64,000 nucleotides of DNA from an uncultured Chlorobiaceae bacterium. Lineage in GTDB: Bacteria > Bacteroidota > Chlorobiia > Chlorobiales > Chlorobiaceae. Both the position numbers and the translations under genes were made by a program. Shown here one piece after another: positions 34,952-42,615 of the stretch. The notes beneath the pieces were generated by a model. The model did not search any database. It was given only the letters and a program-made list of their open reading frames with translations, and was not told where the DNA came from. Position 1 is the first letter of the stretch. Each line of letters starts with the position of its first letter. Location of the stretch: positions 15,530 to 79,529 of the forward strand of contig CAIXCO010000280.1 of NCBI GenBank assembly GCA_903917955.1, written 5' to 3'.

Positions 34952-35010
34952 GATCGCAACGCTTTCGACTTTTGGTGTCAGAAATTCAAAGGCTGTTTTT
35001 CTCTTCCCCG
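34771..35010 (-). repeat. Direct repeat copy A (5' end of AAA gene)
   Basis: This segment, covering the first roughly 60 codons of the AAA gene and about 60 bases upstream, recurs in diverged form at 35996-36250 in the same orientation. Shared runs include GCTGCCTGAAAATCTCA, GTAACGTGTTACCGCAA and CAACTTTTGGTGTCAG-like stretches. The amidase gene lies exactly between the copies. Confidence 0.82.
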
Positions 35011-35141
35011 ATATTCGCCTGGCCAGAGGATAACCTTGATAGTGATAAAAAATTATCAGGTAACCATACGCCAGTAACATTGATTCGAAATACGCTCCCG
35101 CTCCTCGGGCATAGGTGAATATCAGTACCCGATTTGCTGCT

Positions 35142-35903
35142 TTACGCGTCGGGCACTTCTCCAAATCCCAATAATTTGTCCATGCGACTGAATACATAAC
35201 TGAAGCCCTGCACATTGGGACTTTTATTACCTTCAATTGTATACAAAAAGCCATCTTTTAACTGATGAACCAAGCCAATATGCCCTTTACCGCTTGAGGG
35301 CTGGTCACGCCACCAGACCACAATATCGCCGGGCTTTGGCGCATAACCACTACCTGGTTTATTGGCCCAACCGCGTTGTTGAAATGCACGCAAAATATCG
35401 CGGGCACCAACTTTATAAGGATAAGGAGAACCTGCCGGATGCTGAGAGAAACAATAACTCACAAAGCCGGCACACCAGGGATTTCCCTCCGGCACTATGC
35501 CATGCAGATATTTTTTTACAAACGGTCCGCAATTGTTTCCGCCAACTTCACCAGCCCCTGATTTTAATTCACTGATCGCAATCTGCAGAGCTGCTCTTCC
35601 CCGTGCGCTGCCTCCCATAGCTTCCGGTGGCATAACCTTATAATCAACAGCACTATGAGTCTCAATCAATGGCTTGGGATTTGTAAGGCTCCACCAGCTA
35701 AGATCGCCCACTTTGCCATCCACAACTAAAGGTTGACCCTGTTTATCCAAATTTTGCGCCTGAAAAGCCCGTACCGCCTGATAGGTTGCGTTATCGAACA
35801 GCCCATTAATTTCTTCGTTAGTCAAAAAGCCTTTATCCATCAACAAGGTTTGCAATTCTTTGACCTCAGAACCTTGATCACCTTTTTTTAATAGTACGGA
35901 CAT
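35142..35903 (-). CDS. Peptidoglycan-binding + CHAP amidase-like protein
   Basis: This 253-aa protein has an N-terminal peptidoglycan-binding domain (KKGDQGSEVKELQTLLMDKG, FDNATYQAVRAFQAQN) at about residues 6-75 and a CHAP/NlpC-P60-like domain from about 110: GNPWCAGFVSYCFSQ (nucleophile Cys), PKPGDIVVWWRD and GHIGLVHQL (catalytic His). No signal peptide. It lies inside the eCIS string and is flanked by two copies of the AAA gene's 5' end. It may be carried as an effector, or may open the producer's own wall for particle release; sequence does not decide. Confidence 0.85.
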   Translation of the reverse strand: MSVLLKKGDQGSEVKELQTLLMDKGFLTNEEINGLFDNATYQAVRAFQAQNLDKQGQPLVVDGKVGDLSWWSLTNPKPLIETHSAVDYKVMPPEAMGGSARGRAALQIAISELKSGAGEVGGNNCGPFVKKYLHGIVPEGNPWCAGFVSYCFSQHPAGSPYPYKVGARDILRAFQQRGWANKPGSGYAPKPGDIVVWWRDQPSSGKGHIGLVHQLKDGFLYTIEGNKSPNVQGFSYVFSRMDKLLGFGEVPDA

Positions 35904-35995
35904 TTTACTCTCCCGAGTTTGATATTATTATGCAATCAATTTTACTTAGGACTTACCGAACAAATCGTTTCTAACAAGCTTATACCCTTTTCATA

Positions 35996-36250
35996 GTGCT
36001 ATTGGTGACTGAAAATAAAAGTCGATAGTTCGCAATCATCTTTTATCAATACGATCTTTTTTACATCCAGCCGTTTTCGAAGATGGTTACCAATATCGAA
36101 TGAGTGCTTAAACCGCTGCCTGAAAATCTCAACCAGAAAGTCAATGTAACGTGTTACCGCAAGGGCATTTTTTTCGGAAGCGGTCATAATCGCAACGCTT
36201 TCAACTTTTGGTGTCAGGAATTCAACGGCTGTTTTTTCTCTTCTCCGATT
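35996..36250 (-). pseudogene. Direct repeat copy B: truncated 5' end of the eCIS AAA gene
   Basis: The frame reads TAVEFLTPKVESVAIM, then TASEKNALAVTRYIDFLVEI, FRQRFKHSFD and KKIVLIKDDCELSTFIFSHQ before a stop at 35999. It matches the intact AAA protein start (TSSEKNAFAVTRYLDFLAEI) at roughly three residues in four, and no ATPase core follows. It is a partial duplication, on the same strand and one gene upstream of the intact copy. Its DNA also supplies, out of frame, the last residues of the 83-aa ORF upstream. Confidence 0.82.
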
Positions 36251-36465
36251 TTGGCTTTGCTGATAGCCGGGGTATTTTCTTTCTGTTCATCTGAAGCCGC
36301 TTTACGAATAGTCTGTACCTGCTCTTCGGTTTCACCTTGTTTTGCCTGAGCCTGGAAAAATGCACCCTCTCCAGAATGGCCGTTATCCGGCGAAAAGAAT
36401 GGTTGCTGGCTCTTAACCGGTGGCTGTTCCTGCCGTTGAAGCGGTCGTTTTGAAAATTTTTTCAT
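36214..36465 (-). CDS. 83-aa ORF resembling the leader of the DUF4157 effector
   Basis: MKKFSKRPLQRQEQPPVKSQ is followed by QPFFSPDNGHSGEGAFFQAQ and a charged, disordered stretch. The FFS...(spacer)...FF-x-A-Q pattern repeats that of residues 25-45 of the 1154-aa DUF4157 protein (QFFSSDKKSSFFNAQGIQAK). The rest of an effector is missing: its last codons run out of frame into the duplicated AAA fragment. It overlaps the TPR gene stop by 4 bases. It is probably the stub of a second effector rather than a working protein. Confidence 0.6.
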   Translation of the reverse strand: MKKFSKRPLQRQEQPPVKSQQPFFSPDNGHSGEGAFFQAQAKQGETEEQVQTIRKAASDEQKENTPAISKAKIGEEKKQPLNS

Positions 36466-37445
36466 GGTAGCACCTCAGGGATTGATTTCAGCAGTTCTAC
36501 TGCCTTCTGTTTATAGTCATCGTTGTCGCTCTCAATGGTTTGAAGCAACATTCTTTTGGCCAATTTGACATCACCTCTTTGCAACATGAGAACGCCTTTA
36601 TAATAGAGTGCCTTTGAATTTTGCGGCTCCTGCTCAAGAGTAATCGTGAAATGCTCAAGGGCTGATTCCGCGTCACCAGCCGATAGCTCAATAACTGCAA
36701 GGTTATTGCGTGCATCAGTATGGCTTGGCTCCAGAAGAAGAATCCGGCGAAGCTCAGCCACAGCTTCCTCGCTTTGACCGGTTTTAAGATAGGCCATTGC
36801 CAGGTTGTGACGTACCTCGGCATCCTCCGGCGTGAGTCCCAGCGCCCGCTTGAAGCACTTGATTGCCGAGCCAAAATCATATTTGACAAAATAGATAATG
36901 CCCAAAAGTGAATAAAGTCGAGGGTTCTCCTCTTCAAGTGGAAGTGCTCGATTCAACTCTTCGAGCGCTTCATCCAGTTTCCGTTGCTGAATCAGAGAGT
37001 AAGCCAGATTCAAAAGAATACCCGATTCGGGTTTGATAAGGTAACTCCTCTTCCAGTGATACTCCGACCTCTCACTCTCTCCCTTCAACATAAAGAGCTT
37101 GGCAAGACTTTCATGAGCATAAAATTCATCGGCATTAAGCGATAAGGCTTTTGTTAAAACCTCTTCAGCCTCATCCCATCGCTGCATCAGCAGATAAAGC
37201 TGACCGAGGTTGCTATATGCGGTGGAATAGCCCTTGTCGAGTTCTATTGAGCGAAAGTATTCCTTTTCGGACTCCCCAAAACGCTGAAGTTGCATCAAAA
37301 GAAAGCCCAGGTTGTTGTGGGCCACGGCGCTGGACTGATCAAGTTCAAGAGCCTGTCGATAGCGTTCTTCAGCTTCCGGAAAATTCCCTGAAAGGTGAAG
37401 CGCAGCCCCTTCTTTCAGTAATCTCTTCATCTCTTCGTTCATCAC
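36462..37445 (-). CDS. Tetratricopeptide repeat protein of the eCIS string
   Basis: This 327-aa protein is made of about nine TPR units: for example AEERYRQALELDQSSAVAHN, NLGFLLMQLQRFGESEKEYF and RHNLAMAYLKTGQSEEAVAE. No signal peptide or membrane segment, so it is cytoplasmic. It lies 17 bases after the DUF4157 gene. TPR proteins are not part of the conserved Pvc/Afp particle; a chaperone or loading role for the adjacent effector is inference from position. Confidence 0.82.
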   Translation of the reverse strand: MMNEEMKRLLKEGAALHLSGNFPEAEERYRQALELDQSSAVAHNNLGFLLMQLQRFGESEKEYFRSIELDKGYSTAYSNLGQLYLLMQRWDEAEEVLTKALSLNADEFYAHESLAKLFMLKGESERSEYHWKRSYLIKPESGILLNLAYSLIQQRKLDEALEELNRALPLEEENPRLYSLLGIIYFVKYDFGSAIKCFKRALGLTPEDAEVRHNLAMAYLKTGQSEEAVAELRRILLLEPSHTDARNNLAVIELSAGDAESALEHFTITLEQEPQNSKALYYKGVLMLQRGDVKLAKRMLLQTIESDNDDYKQKAVELLKSIPEVLP

Positions 37446-37462
37446 AGCAGCACTGTTTAAGT

Positions 37463-40400
37463 TTAGAATTCATTGACCAGCGGATCGACAATCTGCTCCC
37501 TGACCTTTTTTGTCATATCATCAAGACTGGGATAGGTGAATTTGAGGTTTTCAAATGCAACATCCGCCTTGCCATCCTTATAAGCCAACGGGAATTCGAA
37601 ACCAATTTCCAGCCCCGTATCAATCTCTTTCTTGAAAAGCGGCCATTGCCAGGTCTTCGAGATTTCAAGTGGCCACACTCCGGCCGAGGCTCTGACGAAG
37701 AGATCGCCGCTGAAACCGAGAATGGCGGCTACCTTGGCATTGACAAGCCCGTTGAGCTCAAACCCGGTTTTTGGCGAATATTTCACCTCGGTATGAAACA
37801 CTGGCTGCTTAGCTGCCGCTTTGATGAAGGCTGAAAGGTTGATGCCGCCGGTCAGTGAGGCAATGGCGATACTGGCTGAAAGCCCGAAGTCAACTCCGGC
37901 CCTGATACCCGCCTCAGCGATGAATTCAAAATCGGCACCCCCGGTGATCGACATCTCATCCGGGTGGGCGGGATTGTAGGTAATCTCAGCAGCCACCTTG
38001 GTCAGGCTGCCCGGCCCAATCTGAACATCGGCCTCCAGCCTGGGGGTAATCACCGCTTCTATGCCTATGGTAGCCACCCCCAAAGGAATACCAAACAGCG
38101 GAATATGGATCGGTGGAATGGTGATGAGGGGTTTGTTTTCCACACTGAAAAGCTTGGGCACAACCTCCAGCTTCTCCGGAAGCTTGATGCCGCCCTTGAC
38201 TTCAATCTCGCCGTTTTCCAGCAGTGTTACCCCGGCGTTCACCACAAGTTTGTCGGTAATCTTCAACTCCAGATCGCTTTTGCCGTAAACCTTGTAGTCC
38301 GGAAGGGCTTCACCGGTAGGCTTGCTCTCGGCATTGATGGCCCGGTTGGTGATCCCGATGTTCAAGTTTCCTTTAAGGCGACCCTTCTCATAGGAGGCCC
38401 TAGCATCGACGAGGAAAATATCGTTATGGAATTCAAAGTCAACCTGTGTGTCGATTCCTGGTATATCGGGGGTAATCTTGCCCTTGCCGCTGAAATCGTA
38501 CTCTTCGCCTTTTTTGATGAGGTTTAGCTTGCCTTCACCATCCTTGATTCCGGGAAGTTTCCCGATCTTGACACTGCCTTCAATCTCCGAGCTCTCTTCA
38601 GAGAACTTGATCTTCAGCGTTACATCCTTGACTCCCTTCAGAGTAACTTCCGCTGTTCCGTTGGCTTCCAGAAGATTATTGGCATAAGCAACGTTGATTG
38701 TTGCCGAGTTGATTCCTTTGACGCTGCCGTTACCAATTTGAAGCACGCCACTGGCCGACCATCCATCCTTATTGTTGTACTCTACCTCAATGCCAGCAGC
38801 ACCTTTTTTGAAGAGCTTCGGGTCAAAATCAAAACGACCCTTGATACCAAAATCCCCATTGCTCTTTCCCAGGCCGGAGATCTGCCCCTTACCGAGTTTA
38901 CTGATCTCGAAGAATACGTCACCTTCAACAAAGACCCCCTTGTTGCCAGCGCCGATAGTAAGCAGGGCATCGTTGATTTTGAATGGCGGCGGAACCTTGA
39001 TTTCCCCAGCAGTGATGGTTTTGCTGATGCCGAACTCATCGCCTTCCATGAAGAAATCCAGATCGATTCCTTTGATAATATCCAGGGTCGGATGGATCCT
39101 TCCTTTAACAGCCAATCCCTTATCCTTCAAAAACTGCGCACTGTCAACCGTGACCGGGCTCATGCCCGGCAGTTCAAGGCCGACAAGGAGTTGTTCAAGT
39201 CCGCCTTTTCCTTTTTGGCCCTTTCTGGGTATTGAACCACCATGATCAACACCGTCCATTTTATGGATAGGGATTTTAATTTTTTTTTCTTTTCCTTTAC
39301 TCCCATAAAAATTGAACTTAGCTTCAAAACTCCCAACTTCATCTCCCACATTTTTTCCGGCTGCGCTTCCGAATTGCGGCGGCTCAAACTTTATCTGCGG
39401 GTTACTGTTGTTTAAAGCAAGAATATCCGCCTTTTTCATTGCCGTACCTCCAATTGGCGAGGTATATATGGTTTCGTCACCGTCCTTTCCCTTTATTGCA
39501 TCCATATCACTCGTTTCCATCGGCTCGAAATGCTCAAGATGCTTTCCTGCTTCAATTTCATCCAATTTCCAGTAATACTCCGCAAAAGATGCTTTTGTAA
39601 ATCTTGCTTCAGCATCATTGAACTGGATATTGCTAAAGGTGATCTTATACTTTTTTTTTGCGTCCTCTATTGCAGGAAGTTTTTGCTTACTATCAAGAGC
39701 CTGTTTTTTTGCATCTTCTGAAGCGAGAAAGTTGTTGACAAGCCGTTCGATTGAACCAGCAAGTAACGCTCCTGCGGAACGGTTGGCCGAGATATTCAAC
39801 AGTTCCATGTTGTCAGGTGTATTCGTACCACCGATCTGCAACTCCTGGATATGATCAACATCGTAGGCTGAGGCTTTGCCATCCCTGCTCCAGGTCGGGA
39901 CAAGGGCATTATCAGCCAAGGTCTTTTGGGTGCCGATAAGCTTTAATGTGCCCCATTTCAGGTAGTAACAAAAGGAGCCGCCCTCCTCTTTGTAAGCATT
40001 TTTGGCTTTGGCTTTTTCTGCTAACTTTTCCACCCCCTTCTTAACGTTGGGCTCAACCTTCTTCTCCCATTCTGCGCTCTGGTTTGTAACTGTCCTTTTG
40101 TAGTTTTTCGTACGGGTGACAGGGGCAACATTCTTACCACTATTTCGCTCTCTGAATTTGGGGAGATAAAGTGTTTCTCCTATAACAATATCTTCGTTAA
40201 AGTCGATCGTTGACTTTTTATCGGACAGCGGATTTCCTGTTTTCTGCACCTGCTTCTGCAAACCCTCCTGCTGCTGCACTGTATGCGTCAGTTCATGGGC
40301 AAGAAGGTGTTTGCCCGAAGAGGTGTCGGGATTGTATTTGCCTTCGTTGAAATAGATGTCGCTTCCGTGCGTAAAAGCCTGGGCATTCAGGTTTTGGCTC

Positions 40401-40927
40401 AACTGGGTAGCTTCGCCGCCCGTATGGAGCTTAACACCGCTGAAATCCTTGCCGAAGCCGCTTTCCATTTCGCCCCGCGTCTTGTTGTCCATCGGGGAAC
40501 CCTGACCTTTTGATGCCTGCAACTGGCTTTCAATATTGCTTGATTCTGCGGCCCCGCTCTCCTCTTTCTCCTTTTTCTGCACATTGGCGTTCTGCTCACC
40601 GTCACTCTCAAAAAAGGGTTTGCGGTGAATATCGCGTTCCAGCTCGCCATTGGGCTCCTCTTTTTTGCTCAGCCGCTCTTCCTGCTCACCAGGTTTGGTT
40701 GCAGGCGCCGACACTGGTGGGGCCGACTGACTCACGACCTTGTCGGCCATGGCATCAGCCTGCTGCTCGTATGGATCTCCACGTTCACCAACTTTCAGTT
40801 TTGCCTGTATACCCTGAGCATTGAAAAACGATGATTTTTTGTCAGACGAAAAAAACTGCTCCCTTTTGCCTGAAATCTCTTTCGGCTGAGAGCTGTTGGA
40901 CGGAGGAGCCTTAACCGTTTCTTTCAT
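37463..40927 (-). CDS. DUF4157 putative eCIS effector with HNH-like motif, 1154 aa
   Basis: Residues 1-140 are disordered and charged, with QFFSSDKKSSFFNAQGIQAK then DPYEQQADAMADKV, the usual lead-in to DUF4157. DUF4157 itself lies at about 145-220 and contains HLLAHELTHTVQQQ, a HExxH-type zinc-protease motif. At about 356-386, DVDHIQELQIGGTN then NMELLNISANRSAG looks like an HNH/nuclease-type motif. From about 480 to the end the chain is beta-rich and repetitive (many xGxxxxxxG strands). It sits in the eCIS string just after the tape measure, where cargo is expected. DUF4157 proteins are often eCIS-linked; the toxic activity is not proven by sequence. Confidence 0.8.
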   Translation of the reverse strand: MKETVKAPPSNSSQPKEISGKREQFFSSDKKSSFFNAQGIQAKLKVGERGDPYEQQADAMADKVVSQSAPPVSAPATKPGEQEERLSKKEEPNGELERDIHRKPFFESDGEQNANVQKKEKEESGAAESSNIESQLQASKGQGSPMDNKTRGEMESGFGKDFSGVKLHTGGEATQLSQNLNAQAFTHGSDIYFNEGKYNPDTSSGKHLLAHELTHTVQQQEGLQKQVQKTGNPLSDKKSTIDFNEDIVIGETLYLPKFRERNSGKNVAPVTRTKNYKRTVTNQSAEWEKKVEPNVKKGVEKLAEKAKAKNAYKEEGGSFCYYLKWGTLKLIGTQKTLADNALVPTWSRDGKASAYDVDHIQELQIGGTNTPDNMELLNISANRSAGALLAGSIERLVNNFLASEDAKKQALDSKQKLPAIEDAKKKYKITFSNIQFNDAEARFTKASFAEYYWKLDEIEAGKHLEHFEPMETSDMDAIKGKDGDETIYTSPIGGTAMKKADILALNNSNPQIKFEPPQFGSAAGKNVGDEVGSFEAKFNFYGSKGKEKKIKIPIHKMDGVDHGGSIPRKGQKGKGGLEQLLVGLELPGMSPVTVDSAQFLKDKGLAVKGRIHPTLDIIKGIDLDFFMEGDEFGISKTITAGEIKVPPPFKINDALLTIGAGNKGVFVEGDVFFEISKLGKGQISGLGKSNGDFGIKGRFDFDPKLFKKGAAGIEVEYNNKDGWSASGVLQIGNGSVKGINSATINVAYANNLLEANGTAEVTLKGVKDVTLKIKFSEESSEIEGSVKIGKLPGIKDGEGKLNLIKKGEEYDFSGKGKITPDIPGIDTQVDFEFHNDIFLVDARASYEKGRLKGNLNIGITNRAINAESKPTGEALPDYKVYGKSDLELKITDKLVVNAGVTLLENGEIEVKGGIKLPEKLEVVPKLFSVENKPLITIPPIHIPLFGIPLGVATIGIEAVITPRLEADVQIGPGSLTKVAAEITYNPAHPDEMSITGGADFEFIAEAGIRAGVDFGLSASIAIASLTGGINLSAFIKAAAKQPVFHTEVKYSPKTGFELNGLVNAKVAAILGFSGDLFVRASAGVWPLEISKTWQWPLFKKEIDTGLEIGFEFPLAYKDGKADVAFENLKFTYPSLDDMTKKVREQIVDPLVNEF

Positions 40928-40947
40928 ATTTTTATGCAGATGCAGGT

Positions 40948-42615
40948 TTATGCAAACCAGTCAACAAACAGTGGACGCTCCAGCCAGGAAAGCTTGATAA
41001 TCCCGTAACCCCAGGGAAGAAAGCTCAGCAGAACATCGTGAGTTTTGTTTTCAACCACAAGCCGGTTCTGGAAATCGTCCAGCACCAGTTTCCCGGATCT
41101 TTGAAGAAACCCTTCACGCAGGCCGTCAGGCGAGGTGTTTTTCAGAGCCTTCCAATGCCCGATGGCCGCCTGCAAGAGCGTTTCGCATTCATCTTTCATG
41201 GACTCGCCAACGGTTACAAAGCGCTCAACAGGTTCATCCAGCTCAGCGCCGCAAAGGAATTTTTCAAATGTCAACAGATGCTCGGCAGGAGAGTCCTCTC
41301 CAGTGGCAAGGAAACAGAGAAGGTGAATGGCAATGTTCCTTGATCTTTCATTCTTGAATCTACCATCCTTCAGCAAATCAAATTCCTTAAAAAAGCTCTC
41401 CATAAAAGGATGCAAAAGCACCAGCCCTGCGTGATCAACATAAATTCCATCTTCTTCCCCTTCCCGGCTCTTGCTCTTTCCTAAATGTTTTTCAGACGGT
41501 GGCGTTGATCTTTTTTTCAATTCTTGCGCCTCTGAGTGTACTGCCGCAGAGATGGCCTTAACGCTCTTGCTGTCAACAGGCTCTGAACCCTTGACCAGTT
41601 GACACAGGCTCCTGAGAAGAACAGCATCCTGCAATCCGGATGCCGAGAGCAAGGCGAACCGTTCTTCAGGGCTTGTCTGCTTCAGAAAATATTCAAGCAG
41701 CAAAGCAAACTCTTTCGTGGAGTAACCCGACTTTCCATCATGCACATCCTGATTGATTTTTTGCAGAACAGCATCCGGCAATCCAGACGCCGAGAAAAAG
41801 GAGAGCCGTTCTTCAAGGCTTGACTGCTTCAGAAAATATTCAAGCAGCAAAGCAAACTCTTCCGGGGAGTAACCCGACTTTCCATCATGCACATCCTGAT
41901 TGATTTTTTGCAGAACAGCATCCGGCAATCCGGATGCCGAAAAAAAGGAGAGCCGTTCTTCAGGGCTTAATTGCATCAGGAGATTATCAAGAAGCAGAGC
42001 GATTTCTTCCTTCTCCAACTCCAGTTTCACCCTTCCCTGAAACAAGAACATGGTAATTTGTATGACAAACCACCGGGGAAATTGCTTGACCAATCGCTCG
42101 ACGGCCCTTTTTTCAGTCCTGAACAACCCAATCAGGCGATCAATTCTCTCCTGATGCATACACCGGGTCAATTCCATGAGCATCTCCTCCTTCAATAAAT
42201 CGTCCGAATTGCCGCTCCACCAGGGCCGTCTGCCTGTTTCAAGAAAAAAGAGGAAAAACTCAAAGAGTCTCTCTTCGGCTGAGATAGAAGGAATTGAAAC
42301 ATCTGTGTTTTCAGCATTTTTCACCGGGATCGGGGTCATCAACAGCTCTATCTTTTCTCGGAAAGAGCAGAGCGCCAATTCTGAAAATCCTGCATCAAAC
42401 CGAGAAGGGTCAAGAGATTGCAAATCAAGGTCAAGCCGGTCAAGACGGATGGTCACATCACCGGAAAGCTGTTTATCAAGCCACCCTTCCAGATCCGGAA
42501 GAATCCTATGGTAAAACAGATGCAGTGCCTTGTCCTGCAAGGGTTTTGCAGATTTCTCGTCAGGCGCATCGATAGTGATATTGACGCGATGAATGATGTG
42601 GCGCTCATTACCCAT
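40948..42615 (-). CDS. Contractile injection system tape measure protein (Pvc14-like)
   Basis: This 555-aa protein starts with the family's beta-rich head (HIIHRVNITIDAPDEKSAKP, LEGWLDKQLSGDVTIRLDRL). It ends in the conserved C-terminal block (IYVDHAGLVLLHPFMESFFK, HLLCFLATGEDSPAEHLLTF, SFLPWGYGIIKLSWLERPLF). The middle contains a 49-residue unit repeated about 2.6 times. In phages and CIS the length of this protein sets tube length. Its ATG overlaps the stop of the 1309-aa gene, so the two are coupled. Confidence 0.85.
   Translation of the reverse strand: MGNERHIIHRVNITIDAPDEKSAKPLQDKALHLFYHRILPDLEGWLDKQLSGDVTIRLDRLDLDLQSLDPSRFDAGFSELALCSFREKIELLMTPIPVKNAENTDVSIPSISAEERLFEFFLFFLETGRRPWWSGNSDDLLKEEMLMELTRCMHQERIDRLIGLFRTEKRAVERLVKQFPRWFVIQITMFLFQGRVKLELEKEEIALLLDNLLMQLSPEERLSFFSASGLPDAVLQKINQDVHDGKSGYSPEEFALLLEYFLKQSSLEERLSFFSASGLPDAVLQKINQDVHDGKSGYSTKEFALLLEYFLKQTSPEERFALLSASGLQDAVLLRSLCQLVKGSEPVDSKSVKAISAAVHSEAQELKKRSTPPSEKHLGKSKSREGEEDGIYVDHAGLVLLHPFMESFFKEFDLLKDGRFKNERSRNIAIHLLCFLATGEDSPAEHLLTFEKFLCGAELDEPVERFVTVGESMKDECETLLQAAIGHWKALKNTSPDGLREGFLQRSGKLVLDDFQNRLVVENKTHDVLLSFLPWGYGIIKLSWLERPLFVDWFA
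41626..42003 (-). repeat. 147-bp in-frame tandem repeat within the tape measure gene
   Basis: Equivalent bases recur at 41671, 41818 and 41965, giving a period of exactly 147 bp (49 codons), about 2.6 copies. Each protein unit reads EERLSFFSASGLPDAVLQKI then NQDVHDGKSGYS and FALLLEYFLKQ. The two complete copies differ at only a few bases, so the duplication is recent or kept uniform. Gain or loss of a unit keeps the frame. Confidence 0.93.
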
